Below, one piece after another: positions 45,903-55,447 of a stretch of DNA of 64,000 nt; within the stretch, counting starts at the first letter, position 1; each line of letters begins with the position of its first letter. The position numbers were made by a program, and so were the translations under genes. Origin of the DNA: Sulfuriferula thiophila. Its GTDB lineage: Bacteria > Pseudomonadota > Gammaproteobacteria > Burkholderiales > Sulfuriferulaceae. The stretch lies in the NCBI RefSeq assembly GCF_003864975.1, contig NZ_BHGL01000046.1, positions 248,001 through 312,000 of the forward strand, in the 5' to 3' direction. The notes under the pieces are model-generated. The model saw only the letters and a program-made list of their open reading frames with translations, ran no database searches and was not told the DNA's origin.

Positions 45903-46937
45903 ATGAACAATCCAGCATCCAACAAACTGCGTCGCCATCTTTTTATCGGTGGCGGGATACTGATAGCCGTACTTATCACGCTATTCTATTTCACGGGCGG
46001 ACGTATCGTTTCCACTGACAATGCCTATGTGCAAGCGGCGCATGTTGACATTAGTGCCAATATTGCTGGACGCGTCACCCAGGTTTTCGTGAAAGAAAAC
46101 CAGCAGGTTCATCAGGGAGACCCGCTGTTTGCACTGGATAACCGTGACTATCTCATCGCCATACAGGATGCCAACGCCAAATTGACCAACGCCCGCCTGC
46201 AAACCGCAGCGCTGCAAGCTACCTACACCCAGCGTCAGGCCGATACCCAGGCCGCAATTGCAACGTTACGCTACCAGATACGTGAACTGGATCGCCAGAA
46301 AATACTGGCGGGTAAAGGCATTTCGTCCCAGGAACAACTGGAAATGGCACAACATGCCGTGGACGATGCCACACAGAAATTGAATGCCGCCAAACAGCAG
46401 CAAAATAACATTCATGCCTTGCTGGGCAATGCCGTTATCACTCATATCGACGCGCACCCTGATGTACAACAGGCACAAGCAACTTTGGAACGCGCGCAAT
46501 TGAATCTGTCGTACACCATCATCAAAGCACCGATGGACGGCATCGTGTCCAAGGTAGATCAACTCCAGCCAGGCAAGTATATTAATGCTGCCACGCCTGT
46601 GTTTTCGCTCATTTCCAACAAGGTTGTCTGGGTAGAAGCCAATTTCAAGGAAACCCAGCTCGCCTACATGCGCGCGGGACAAAAAGTTACCATCAACGTT
46701 GATGCCTACCCAGACCACAGCTTCCACGGCAGAATCAGCAGCATCGGTTCGGGTACAGGTGCAAGTTTTGCGCTGCTGCCACCCGAAAATGCAACTGGCA
46801 ACTGGGTTAAAGTCGTACAACGACTGCCGGTAAGCATCAGCATAGACGCGCTTGACCCCAAATATCCCTTACGCTCCGGGCTCAGTGCAGTAGTCGATGT
46901 GGATACCCAGCACAGCCGTCTGAAAACGCTACTGTAA
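45903..46937 (+). CDS. emrA: HlyD/EmrA-family membrane fusion protein
   Basis: 344 residues from the ATG of MNNPASNKLRRHLF; an in-frame ATG 24 bases earlier is possible and neither has a strong ribosome binding site. One inner-membrane anchor (about 15-33), a biotinyl-lipoyl-like domain (VSTDNAYVQAAHVDISANIAGRV), a long coiled-coil hairpin and a beta-barrel (APMDGIVSKVDQLQPGKYI) are visible. It bridges an inner-membrane pump to an outer-membrane channel. Its stop overlaps the start of the MFS pump gene. The symbol reflects family rather than proven orthology. Confidence 0.9.
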   Translation: MNNPASNKLRRHLFIGGGILIAVLITLFYFTGGRIVSTDNAYVQAAHVDISANIAGRVTQVFVKENQQVHQGDPLFALDNRDYLIAIQDANAKLTNARLQTAALQATYTQRQADTQAAIATLRYQIRELDRQKILAGKGISSQEQLEMAQHAVDDATQKLNAAKQQQNNIHALLGNAVITHIDAHPDVQQAQATLERAQLNLSYTIIKAPMDGIVSKVDQLQPGKYINAATPVFSLISNKVVWVEANFKETQLAYMRAGQKVTINVDAYPDHSFHGRISSIGSGTGASFALLPPENATGNWVKVVQRLPVSISIDALDPKYPLRSGLSAVVDVDTQHSRLKTLL

Positions 46938-48538
46938 TGACAACGCCATCCACCCCGCCAGAGGAAATCAACGCAGAAGCAGGTGAAGGTGCCACAGTTC
47001 CGCACCCACCGTATGCGGATATTGCTGCGGCTCCACTAAATCGTCCGCTCATCACCTTTTCCATCATGGCGGCGACCATCATGCAGGCGCTGGATTCGAC
47101 CATCGCCAACGTCGCCTTGCCACAAATGCAAGGCGAGCTATCTGCCACGCAGGACCAAATGGGCTGGGTGCTGACTTCATACATCATCGCCACCGCTATC
47201 ATGATCCCGCTGACGGGCTGGCTGGCGGGACGCTTTGGCCGCAAAAAAGTATTCCTGATTTCCATCGTCGGCTTTACCGTGACCTCGGCGTTATGCGGCA
47301 TCGCCACCAGCCTGCCCGAAATCGTATTATTCCGACTGCTGCAAGGCATGTCTGGCGCGGCACTGGTCCCGCTGTCGCAAGCAGTTCTGTTTGACATCAA
47401 TCCGCCCGAAAATCACGGCAAAGCCATGGCCATGTGGGGCATAGGGGTAACGCTGGGTCCCGTACTGGGGCCGATACTGGGAGGCTGGCTGACCGCAGAC
47501 TACAGCTGGCGCTGGGTATTTTTCATCAACGTGCCCGTCGGCATTATCGCTTTCCTCGGCTTGTCGGCATCCATGCCCGAAACTAAAAGGCTGTTAAAGC
47601 AATTCGATTTTTTTGGCTTTATCAGCTTGAGTCTGTGCATAGGCGCCCTGCAACTCATGCTGGATCGTGGCGGCATCAACGACTGGTTCAACTCCACTGA
47701 AATTGTCATCGAGGCCATGGTAGCGGGTATCGCGCTGTACTATTTTGTGGTGCACAGTTTTACCCACCCTCATCCTTTTCTCAGCCTTACCCTGTTTACT
47801 GACCGTAATTTCGTCATGGCCAATATTTTTATCTTTCTCATTGGCGTGGTGTTATTCGCAACCCTGGCGTTAATCCCGCCCATGCTGCAAAACGAAATGA
47901 ATTATCCTGTTATCGTCAGCGGACTGGTCACCGCCCCGCGTGGTGCAGGAACGATGCTGGGGATGATGGTGGTCGGCAGGCTGATAGGCCGATTTGATGC
48001 GAGGGTGATTATGGCTACGGGACTGGGACTGACGGCATTTTCGCTATGGCAGATGACGAATTTTGACCTGCTCATGGACGAACGCCTCATCGTTATCTCT
48101 GGCATCATTCAGGGATTTGGCGTCGGGCTGGTCTACGTGCCGCTATCCACTGTTGCCTTTGGCACACTACCATCGGCATTGCGCAATGAGGGCACTGCAT
48201 TCTTCAACCTGCAGCGTAACCTCGGCAGCGCCATCGGCATCTCCGCCGTCGTTGCGCTGCTGACGCAAAACACCCAGATCATGCACGCAAGACTGGTGGA
48301 ACATATCACGCCATACAATCTGGACAACCCGGCTTTCCTCTCCAGCCATATCGACCCACACACGCCGGCAGGTCTAGCTGCACTGAACCACATGATTACC
48401 AATCAGGCGGCGATGATCGCCTACCTCAACGACTACAAACTAATGATGGTACTGACGCTGGCGGTGATCCCGCTGCTGATATTTTTGCGTCCAGCCCCAC
48501 GCTCGCAAAGTCCTAAAGAAACGGCGGTAATGGAATGA
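46937..48538 (+). CDS. emrB: EmrB/QacA-family (DHA2) drug efflux transporter
   Basis: 533 residues with 14 predicted membrane segments of the major facilitator superfamily. Typical motifs are ALDSTIANVALPQMQGELSA (motif D1-type), GWLAGRFGRKKVF (motif A) and GIGVTLGPVLGPILGGWL (motif C, drug:H+ antiporter). It forms a tripartite pump with the flanking fusion protein and outer-membrane factor. The stop overlaps the next gene by four bases. Confidence 0.94.
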   Translation: MTTPSTPPEEINAEAGEGATVPHPPYADIAAAPLNRPLITFSIMAATIMQALDSTIANVALPQMQGELSATQDQMGWVLTSYIIATAIMIPLTGWLAGRFGRKKVFLISIVGFTVTSALCGIATSLPEIVLFRLLQGMSGAALVPLSQAVLFDINPPENHGKAMAMWGIGVTLGPVLGPILGGWLTADYSWRWVFFINVPVGIIAFLGLSASMPETKRLLKQFDFFGFISLSLCIGALQLMLDRGGINDWFNSTEIVIEAMVAGIALYYFVVHSFTHPHPFLSLTLFTDRNFVMANIFIFLIGVVLFATLALIPPMLQNEMNYPVIVSGLVTAPRGAGTMLGMMVVGRLIGRFDARVIMATGLGLTAFSLWQMTNFDLLMDERLIVISGIIQGFGVGLVYVPLSTVAFGTLPSALRNEGTAFFNLQRNLGSAIGISAVVALLTQNTQIMHARLVEHITPYNLDNPAFLSSHIDPHTPAGLAALNHMITNQAAMIAYLNDYKLMMVLTLAVIPLLIFLRPAPRSQSPKETAVME

Positions 48539-49986
48539 ACATACGCAAATCCGGCTTGTCGCTAACCACACTGATGCTGCTATCCGCATGCAGCGTCGGC
48601 CCTGATTTCAAAAGCCCGACCCCACCGCAAGCGGATACCTATATCGCCAGTAATGAATCCGCACCGCTGAGTCAGCGCGTCATCATGGGGAAACAGCTAG
48701 AAACCGAATGGTGGACACTATTCGCGTCAGCACCATTGAATGACATCATCCACCAGACTATCGCCAATAATTACGACCTGGCGGCTGCCAAAGCCACACT
48801 GGCACAGGCCGAGGAAACCGTGCGCGCTGCCAGCGGTGAGCTTTTACCCCAAGCCACACTAGGCGCTACAGCGGGACGGCAAAAATATGGCGTAGCCCTG
48901 TTCGGCCCCAGCAATTTTGTTATACCGCCATTCAGCTACTACGAAGTGGGACCAACTATCAGCTGGACACTGGATTTATCAGGCAGCAAACACCGCGCCC
49001 TTGAACGGCAGCAGGCACTGGCGAATTATCAGGCACACGAGGTCAATGCCACTTATATCACCCTGACAGGCGATGCCGTCACCACCACGCTGGAAATGGC
49101 AGCGGCAAACGCGGAAAAGGCGGCTGTCGAACGCATGCTAACTGAAGACCGCAAAACCCTGAAACTGATCGAAGAAGGCTACGCCGCTGGTGCAATAACC
49201 CGACCAGACATCATCAATGCCCAAAATCAGCTCAATAACGATCAGTCATTGCTGCCCCCAGTAGCACAACGCATCAGCATCAGCCGCCATGCACTGGCTA
49301 TTTTCGTTGGCAAAGTACCTGCCAACTGGACACCGCCCAACATAGATTTTAACCAACTGGCATTGCCATCCACCATCCCTGTCAGCCTGCCGTCCACGCT
49401 GATTAAAAAACGGCCAGACATACTGGCAGCAGAGGCCAATCTGCATGCCGCCAGCGCAGCCGTAGGAGTTGCCACAGGCAACCTGTATCCGCAACTGACA
49501 CTGAGCGCAAACATGATGCAGGAAGCCCTGACACCTGCCGGACTCTTCAACACGGCAAACAATGCCTGGGCCATTGCCGCAGGGCTAACAGCACCGCTCT
49601 TCAACGGCGGCACGCTAAACGCGCAAAAACGCGCAGCCGAACAGGCTTATCAGGTTGCACTGGCACAATATCAGCAGACGATATTAGTCGCTTTCAGGCA
49701 GGTAGCAGATGGACTGACTGCGCTGGCGCATGATGATGAAACTCTGACCATCGCCAATCAGACCCTGAACAACGCCCAGACCTCACTGGATATGGCACGC
49801 AGCCGTTATCAGGCAGGTGCCATCGGATTGCTGCCATTGCAAGATGCGCAACGCACCCTGGCATCAGCACAACTGGACGTAATACGCGCCCAGCACCAAC
49901 ACTATGCAGATAACGCACATTTGTTTGTTGCATTAGGTGGGGCTGCCATTGCAAATCAGCCAATATCCGCTAGCAATTCGCATTGA
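48535..49986 (+). CDS. NodT-family outer-membrane efflux lipoprotein
   Basis: 483 residues. A lipoprotein signal with LLSACSVGPDFKSP marks the NodT/OprM group of the TolC superfamily. Two outer-membrane-efflux repeats are present, with long helical hairpins (ANNYDLAAAKATLAQAEETVRAASGELLPQ; KKRPDILAAEANLHAASAAVGVA in part). It provides the outer-membrane duct for the pump encoded just upstream and overlaps that gene by four bases. Drug specificity is unknown. Confidence 0.94.
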   Translation: MNIRKSGLSLTTLMLLSACSVGPDFKSPTPPQADTYIASNESAPLSQRVIMGKQLETEWWTLFASAPLNDIIHQTIANNYDLAAAKATLAQAEETVRAASGELLPQATLGATAGRQKYGVALFGPSNFVIPPFSYYEVGPTISWTLDLSGSKHRALERQQALANYQAHEVNATYITLTGDAVTTTLEMAAANAEKAAVERMLTEDRKTLKLIEEGYAAGAITRPDIINAQNQLNNDQSLLPPVAQRISISRHALAIFVGKVPANWTPPNIDFNQLALPSTIPVSLPSTLIKKRPDILAAEANLHAASAAVGVATGNLYPQLTLSANMMQEALTPAGLFNTANNAWAIAAGLTAPLFNGGTLNAQKRAAEQAYQVALAQYQQTILVAFRQVADGLTALAHDDETLTIANQTLNNAQTSLDMARSRYQAGAIGLLPLQDAQRTLASAQLDVIRAQHQHYADNAHLFVALGGAAIANQPISASNSH

Positions 49987-50058
49987 ACTCAGTCTTAAGA
50001 AAGTAGTACGCTACAAACTTAATCATGAAGCACGTCAGTTACAGCGCCTACACGTTTA

Positions 50059-50610
50059 TCAAACTGCGTGTTTCTGTACCCATGCAACATAGTGATCCAT
50101 CCAGTTTTGCAATAACTTCTTGCTTCCTTCACCTATATTGCCAGCTTCGTCAAACAGCCCTTCTCTGGCCTGAACATAAGCTTCGGGTTGCGTGAGTGTG
50201 GGCATATCCAGATAGGAAATGATATTACGTAAATGCTGTTGTGCCATGGCCGTACCGATGGCGCCACTCGAAACCCCCAGCACCCCCGCAGGCTTGCCCG
50301 CCCAAACACTCTGACCATATGGACGCGAGCCATGATCGAGCGCGTTTTTAAGCACGCCCGAGATGGAACGGTTATATTCTGGCGTGACGAACAAGACGCC
50401 GTCAGCGGCCAAAATCTCGGCTTTAAAGCGCTTAACGGTTTCAGCAGGATAGGTGTCGTCGTCCTGGTTATAAAGTGGCAAATCGCCAATTTGTATCTGA
50501 TTGAATGAGAATTCGGATGGTGCCAGCTTCACCAACGCGATAGCCAACTTGCGATTAAGTGAATCCTGACGCAAGCTGCCGACAACAACAGCGATTTGGT
50601 ATTGAATCAT
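50059..50610 (-). CDS. NADPH-dependent FMN reductase family protein
   Basis: 183 residues with the flavodoxin-like fold. FMN-binding motifs are VVVGSLRQDSLNRKLA and VTPEYNRSISGVLKNALDH. Such enzymes reduce quinones, chromate, azo dyes or free flavin with NAD(P)H. AAGGAGG precedes ATG. It follows the dioxygenase-like gene by 39 bases on the same strand, so the two probably form an operon. Confidence 0.93.
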   Translation of the reverse strand: MIQYQIAVVVGSLRQDSLNRKLAIALVKLAPSEFSFNQIQIGDLPLYNQDDDTYPAETVKRFKAEILAADGVLFVTPEYNRSISGVLKNALDHGSRPYGQSVWAGKPAGVLGVSSGAIGTAMAQQHLRNIISYLDMPTLTQPEAYVQAREGLFDEAGNIGEGSKKLLQNWMDHYVAWVQKHAV

Positions 50611-50649
50611 AATGACCTCCTTGTAAAAACAGTTAAACAGACTACTGCG

Positions 50650-51435
50650 TTACCCACGCCAGATATACGCATCCATAGCCAGTGCACCATAGGTAAAACG
50701 CGGACGAAAACGTTCGGGTGCATCGCCATTCGCCGCACCCAAGGCAACAAAAAATGGCATAAAATGTTCTTCTGATGGATGCGCATCTGCGCCATGTGGT
50801 GCAGAACGATAAGCCAGTAAACCATCAACATCCTGTGCAGCCACGCGCGCCGCAACCCAGTCAGTAAACAACTGAGCCTGCGGTAAAGGTGCCGCTTCGA
50901 CTTGCGCATGGATATCCAGCCAGCCAAAGTTATGGGTAATCGCGCCCGACGCCACAATCAGCACGCCTTCATCACGCAAGGGTGCCAGCGCACGCCCCAG
51001 TGCAACATGCGCTGCCGCACTGGCGTTAAGCACCAGCGATAATTGGGTAACAGGAATACTGGCGTGTGGATACATGACAGAATGGGGAGCCCAGGCGCCG
51101 TGATCCAGACCACGACTTGGGTGCAGATCCGCAATCAGACCCGCTGCAGACAACAAGGACGCAGCCCGTTCAGCCAAGGCTGGCGCACCAGGCGAGCGGT
51201 ATTGCATGCGATAGAGGGCAGGAGGAAAACCCGAAAAATCGTGTATGGTTTCAGGTATGTCCGCCAAACTGAGCGTGGGCCGACGCGCTTCCCAATGAGC
51301 CGACACCACGAGAATAGCCGTTGGCTGTGGAACCTGCTGTCCTAGCTCACGCCAGCAGTCCACTGCATCAGGCGCATTCAGTAAGGCATCGGGTGCACCG
51401 TGAGATACGAACACAACGGGCATACGATGACGCAT
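50650..51435 (-). CDS. Extradiol ring-cleavage dioxygenase (DODA/YgiD type)
   Basis: 261 residues from the ATG of MRHRMPVVF behind AAAGG; a start 42 bases upstream is possible. The class III LigB-like fold is indicated by FVSHGAPDAL, GLDHGAWAPH and ASGAITHNFG, whose histidines form the metal site. Relatives cleave catecholic rings such as DOPA; the physiological substrate in bacteria is often unknown. It pairs with a downstream flavin reductase. Confidence 0.9.
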   Translation of the reverse strand: MRHRMPVVFVSHGAPDALLNAPDAVDCWRELGQQVPQPTAILVVSAHWEARRPTLSLADIPETIHDFSGFPPALYRMQYRSPGAPALAERAASLLSAAGLIADLHPSRGLDHGAWAPHSVMYPHASIPVTQLSLVLNASAAAHVALGRALAPLRDEGVLIVASGAITHNFGWLDIHAQVEAAPLPQAQLFTDWVAARVAAQDVDGLLAYRSAPHGADAHPSEEHFMPFFVALGAANGDAPERFRPRFTYGALAMDAYIWRG

Positions 51436-51554
51436 ATTAAAAACCTTTACGCTTTCCAAACTGGTTGGATGCGTCATCCAGCGAATCGTTCACATTCTGT
51501 AATTCTAAGCATCAACCCTTGCGCATAACCACGTTGAAATCTGCTTACCCACGA

Positions 51555-52013
51555 TCAAGTTAACGAATACAACGGCGGCATGACCGCGGCCATGAGCTGC
51601 AGCCTGCCTGTGATTACGCCACGCAAGGTTATGATTTCATTGGCGATGGCTTGCAAATGTCGCGCAGGCCCCTGCACCAGGACGACTTCCATCATTTTGT
51701 TTTCAGCAAGGTGTACATGCAGTGAACTAATGACGGCATCTATATGCTTGAACTGCAAATCCGACAACTTCTTTTGCAACCCGGACACAGAGTGGTCATA
51801 AAATACGGTAATCGTCCCCGCCATCACTTCATCACCCAGCTGGCGTTTATGTTCAACCAGCTGCTGATTAATCATGTCACTGATGGCCTGGGAACGACTA
51901 TCAAATCCACGACATTCCACCATACTATCCAGTTCTACCAGCAAATCCTGTGACAGGGAAACGCTGATACGGCTAACTAGATGATTCGATTTAGCCTCAG
52001 GCAGACTCATCAT
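51555..52013 (-). CDS. NikR-like ribbon-helix-helix regulator lacking two nickel ligands
   Basis: 152 residues with NikR architecture: an N-terminal ribbon-helix-helix (VSRISVSLSQDLLVELDSMVECRGFDSRSQAISDMI in part) and a C-terminal ACT-like tetramerisation domain. In E. coli NikR the high-affinity site is His76, His87, His89 and Cys95. Here the HVH pair is kept (His99, His101), but the His76 position aligns with Phe88 and Cys95 with Met107. So nickel sensing by the standard site is unlikely. AGGAG overlapping the glutamine synthetase stop precedes the start, six bases after that gene. It may regulate this nitrogen operon through another ligand; that is inference. Confidence 0.82.
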   Translation of the reverse strand: MMSLPEAKSNHLVSRISVSLSQDLLVELDSMVECRGFDSRSQAISDMINQQLVEHKRQLGDEVMAGTITVFYDHSVSGLQKKLSDLQFKHIDAVISSLHVHLAENKMMEVVLVQGPARHLQAIANEIITLRGVITGRLQLMAAVMPPLYSLT

Positions 52014-52019
52014 CGACTC

Positions 52020-53381
52020 CTAGAACATTTGACTGTAACGCTTGATTTCCCACTGACTGACGGTGAGATGATAGGCTTCCCATTCAGCGGTCTTGTACTT
52101 GATGAATTCATCACGTAATTCCTTGCCCAGCACCTGCTCAACCAAGGGATCTTCAGCAAAAGCGGCAACGGCTTCCTGCAATGTCTGCGGCAGGAATTCG
52201 ATACCACGGGCGCTGCGCTCTGCATCGGAGATGGCATACAAGTTATCTTCGTTCGGTTCGCCGGGATTCATCGCTTCGCGCACCCCTTCCAGACCAGCCG
52301 CTAACACCAGCGTTGCTGCCAGGTAGGGATTCACCGAACCATCAGCATTACGTGACTCGCAACGTCCACCGCCTGCCGGCACACGTACCGAATTGGTACG
52401 ATTATTTGAGCCATAGGAGTTGAATACTGGCGCCCAGGAAAAATAATTCATGGCGCCGCGACGTACCAGACGCTTGTAACTGTTCACCGTTGGTGCAAAC
52501 ACAGCGCACAGTGCACGACCGTGTTTGAGTATGCCTGCAATAAAGTGATAACCCAGCGGTGTCAGGCCAATGCCACGCGGGTCATCTTTAGGATCGCAGG
52601 CAAACAGGTTCTTGCCAGTCTCCAGGTCATACAGCGACATATTAAAGTGCGCGCCTGTACCCGTTTTATCGGCAAAAGGCTTGGGCATCATAGTGGCAAT
52701 CAGCCCTTCTTCCTTGGCGTAATGCTTGGCCATGAAACGGAAGAACGTCAGGCGGTCACACATAGTCAGCGCATCGGCATAATTGAAATCAAACTCGAAT
52801 TGACTGTGGCCGTCTTCATGATCGAACGAGTACAAATCCCAGCCCAGATCGTTGATACAGGTTGCTACTTTATCCAGCCAGCTAAAGCTGTCCACAAAGC
52901 CGCGCACGTCGTAGCACGGCTTGGCCAGATTATCTTCTGGATTCGGCACGGACAGGCTGCCATCGGCTTCCTCTTTAAGCAGATAGATTTCACATTCGAT
53001 GCCCAGATTCATGCCGTAGCCCATTTCCGCTGCCTTGGCCAACTGGTTCTTCAACGCCACGCGCGTATTCAGCGCATAAGGTTTGCCCTGAAAATGGTTA
53101 TCCGCTGGCATCCAGGCAATTTTGGGCTCCCACGGTAATTGGATAATGTGATCAAGATCAGGCACAGAAGTCAGTTCATCGTCATTGGGTTCCTGCCCCA
53201 ATCCATCCAGTGCATAGCCCGTATAACGCTCGGAACCTGCTGCCATTTGTGGCAAATGATCCAGCGGCACGACCTTGGCCTTTTGTACACCATGAATATC
53301 GACATAGGCACCGATGCAATATTTGACGCCCTTGTCTTTCAACTCCTGCTGGATTGCTGCTACTTCTGCCTTGGATTTCAT
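52020..53381 (-). CDS. glnT: Type III glutamine synthetase (GlnT-like)
   Basis: 453 residues from the ATG behind AAGGAAA. Glutamine synthetase motifs include [49 protein letters not shown] and [17 protein letters not shown]. The set matches the type III/GlnT group rather than housekeeping GlnA. Members ligate ammonia or an amine such as methylamine to glutamate with ATP; the true acceptor here is unknown. It sits in an operon with an ABC importer and a NikR-like regulator behind a sigma-54 promoter, so scavenging of an organic nitrogen source is likely. Confidence 0.92.
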   Translation of the reverse strand: MKSKAEVAAIQQELKDKGVKYCIGAYVDIHGVQKAKVVPLDHLPQMAAGSERYTGYALDGLGQEPNDDELTSVPDLDHIIQLPWEPKIAWMPADNHFQGKPYALNTRVALKNQLAKAAEMGYGMNLGIECEIYLLKEEADGSLSVPNPEDNLAKPCYDVRGFVDSFSWLDKVATCINDLGWDLYSFDHEDGHSQFEFDFNYADALTMCDRLTFFRFMAKHYAKEEGLIATMMPKPFADKTGTGAHFNMSLYDLETGKNLFACDPKDDPRGIGLTPLGYHFIAGILKHGRALCAVFAPTVNSYKRLVRRGAMNYFSWAPVFNSYGSNNRTNSVRVPAGGGRCESRNADGSVNPYLAATLVLAAGLEGVREAMNPGEPNEDNLYAISDAERSARGIEFLPQTLQEAVAAFAEDPLVEQVLGKELRDEFIKYKTAEWEAYHLTVSQWEIKRYSQMF

Positions 53382-53449
53382 CTTGTTTTCCTTGTGCACT
53401 TGGCACTCATTATTAAGAAAGTCGCTATAACAATTACACTACAAAAAAA

Positions 53450-54385
53450 TTATTCAACATTATCAACAACATTGGTAAACCGTATCATTTGTGGCTTAAC
53501 CTCATCATCTTCACTGCTCACTTCAGGCGGATGTATCAATTCTTCCAGCCGTGCTTTGGTGGCAAGATACTCAGCCGTCCCGAGTTGCCCTGTATGACGT
53601 GGCCGTGGTACGGGTACTTCGATGAATTCCTGCACCTCACCTGGATGGGCTTTCAGCACCAATATGCGATCGGCAAGAAAGATGGCTTCATCCAGATCAT
53701 GGGTAATAAACAAAATAGTGATATCAATGTTTTTCCAGATATCCAGCAAATGCGTCTGCATTTTTACTCGCGTCTGCGCGTCCAGCGCACCAAATGGCTC
53801 ATCCATCAACAAAATCCGCGGCTGATTAACCAGCGCCCTGGCAATCGCCACACGCTGCTTCATACCGCCAGAGAGTTGATGCGGATAAGCATCAGCAAAC
53901 TTGCTCAAACCCACCAAATCCAGCCACAACAGCGCATTACGCTCAGCTTCGAGCTTGCCGTGATTATTCATTTCCGGACCGAACATGACGTTCTTTTTCA
54001 CGGTCAGCCACGGAAACAGGGTGTAACCCTGAAACACCATACCGCGATCACTGCCTGGCCCATCGACAGGCTTGCCATCCAGCAGCACCTCACCCGAAGT
54101 GTGTGGCTCCAGTCCTGCCAGCATGCGTATCAGCGTCGATTTTCCACAGCCAGAAGGCCCGATCACACACACCAGTTCACGTCTGTGGATACTGAAATTC
54201 ACGTCTTGCAACGCAGTCACTTTGCCCTGCGCCGAGTCATAGGTTTTACCCAGATGCTTGACCTCAAGGATGACTTCGCGCTGCTGGATCTTGGCAAAGC
54301 GTTCGCGTACGGCATCCGATTGCTGCAAATAACTGGGTAATTGTTGAGTACTCACATCGATTCCTTCCATACCTTCCTTAGCCAT
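53450..54385 (-). CDS. ABC transporter ATP-binding protein (NitT/TauT type)
   Basis: 311 residues from ATG of [12 protein letters not shown], which overlaps the permease stop by one base (TGATG). The frame is open further upstream only through a duplicated segment of the permease gene. The ATPase has Walker [11 protein letters not shown]-loop FQGYTLFPW, signature LSGGMKQR and Walker [13 protein letters not shown]. It powers uptake with the upstream permease and binding protein. Sequence is closest to nitrate/taurine/sulfonate-type importers, without defined substrate. Confidence 0.93.
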   Translation of the reverse strand: MAKEGMEGIDVSTQQLPSYLQQSDAVRERFAKIQQREVILEVKHLGKTYDSAQGKVTALQDVNFSIHRRELVCVIGPSGCGKSTLIRMLAGLEPHTSGEVLLDGKPVDGPGSDRGMVFQGYTLFPWLTVKKNVMFGPEMNNHGKLEAERNALLWLDLVGLSKFADAYPHQLSGGMKQRVAIARALVNQPRILLMDEPFGALDAQTRVKMQTHLLDIWKNIDITILFITHDLDEAIFLADRILVLKAHPGEVQEFIEVPVPRPRHTGQLGTAEYLATKARLEELIHPPEVSSEDDEVKPQMIRFTNVVDNVE

Positions 54386-55419
54386 CAGTTTTTGCTCTGG
54401 GACTGATCCCATGGGAACAACTTGCGCCCCAATCGTGCCAGCAGCAAGTCCACACCCAATTTGCTCTGGGACTGATCCCATGGGAACAACTTGCGCCCCA
54501 ATCGTGCCAGCAGCAAGTCCACACCCAAGCCGAGTATGCCTATCATCATGATGGCGGCGTACACGTTGTCGAAATGCTGATAGCGTGCCTGCTGGGTAAT
54601 GAACCAGGTAATACCGGAACTGGTACCGATCAATTCAGCCACAATCAGGTATGTCCAGGCCCAGCCCAGCAATATGCGCTGATCCCGGTATAAATCAGGC
54701 AACACGCCGGGTATTACCACTTTGGTTATCAGCTTGAACGGTGTCGTGCCCAGGGTCATCGCCGCTTCCAGCAAGGTAAAATCAATCTTGCGGGTGGTAT
54801 TGGCAATAATCAGGATTTGCTGAAACAGCGTGCCGATCACGATAATGGCAATCTTGGGCCCGTCATAAATACCCAGTATGGCCACCGCCAGCGCTCCGAA
54901 GGCAGGCGCAGGCAGATAGCGGAAAAATTCCACAAACGGTTCAACCAACCGAGATATCGGTCCGTAAGCACCGCAAACGATACCCAGCGGCACACCGATA
55001 AGCGAAGACAGTAAAAAACTCCAGAATATAATCTTGACGCTATGCCATAAACTTTCATGCAACCACGGCATGTCTTTCTGCTCAGGTGCGGTGGTAAATG
55101 CGGTATAAAATGCCTTGGCAACCTGATCCGGTGCTGGCAAATAGACTGGATTGACAGGGATACCCTCAGGTACGGCCTTGCCTTCCGCACGCATATTCTT
55201 TAACTCATCTGCAAACATGGCTTTGTCTACATACATGTCGACTTGCATATAATCGACATCGCCCGGGTTGGTAATCAGTACCTTGGGGTGCCACACAAAA
55301 GGTACATAACTCACTGCCGACCATATCAGGAGCGGCAGCAGGAATGAGAACACACCCAGAATCATCCGCCTGCGCTGCGATAATCCTGCTCTGACTGAAA
55401 ACCATCGTGCCTTGCTCAT
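54385..55419 (-). CDS. ABC transporter permease (NitT/TauT type) with duplicated C-terminus
   Basis: 344 residues with six or more hydrophobic segments and the BPD_transp_1 EAA-type loop ([27 protein letters not shown]). The extended periplasmic insert after the first helix is typical of some NitT/TauT permeases. The final 23 residues before the last Asn are present twice in exact tandem (from a 69-bp DNA duplication), starting [20 protein letters not shown]. Relatives have one copy of this cytoplasmic tail. It lies 28 bases downstream of the binding-protein gene. Confidence 0.93.
   Translation of the reverse strand: MSKARWFSVRAGLSQRRRMILGVFSFLLPLLIWSAVSYVPFVWHPKVLITNPGDVDYMQVDMYVDKAMFADELKNMRAEGKAVPEGIPVNPVYLPAPDQVAKAFYTAFTTAPEQKDMPWLHESLWHSVKIIFWSFLLSSLIGVPLGIVCGAYGPISRLVEPFVEFFRYLPAPAFGALAVAILGIYDGPKIAIIVIGTLFQQILIIANTTRKIDFTLLEAAMTLGTTPFKLITKVVIPGVLPDLYRDQRILLGWAWTYLIVAELIGTSSGITWFITQQARYQHFDNVYAAIMMIGILGLGVDLLLARLGRKLFPWDQSQSKLGVDLLLARLGRKLFPWDQSQSKN
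54391..54528. repeat. Perfect 69-bp tandem duplication
   Basis: Bases 54391-54459 and 54460-54528 are identical. The unit is 23 codons long, so the permease reading frame is kept and its last 23 residues are doubled. Perfect identity implies a recent event or an assembly artefact. Confidence 0.95.
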
Positions 55420-55447
55420 ACCTGCTCCAGACTCACTTAACTAAAAA

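Noticed and set aside
54386-54481. Extended N-terminus of the ABC ATPase
   Set aside because: It comes from reading the duplicated permease tail in another frame. The coupled ATG at 54385 fits the family.
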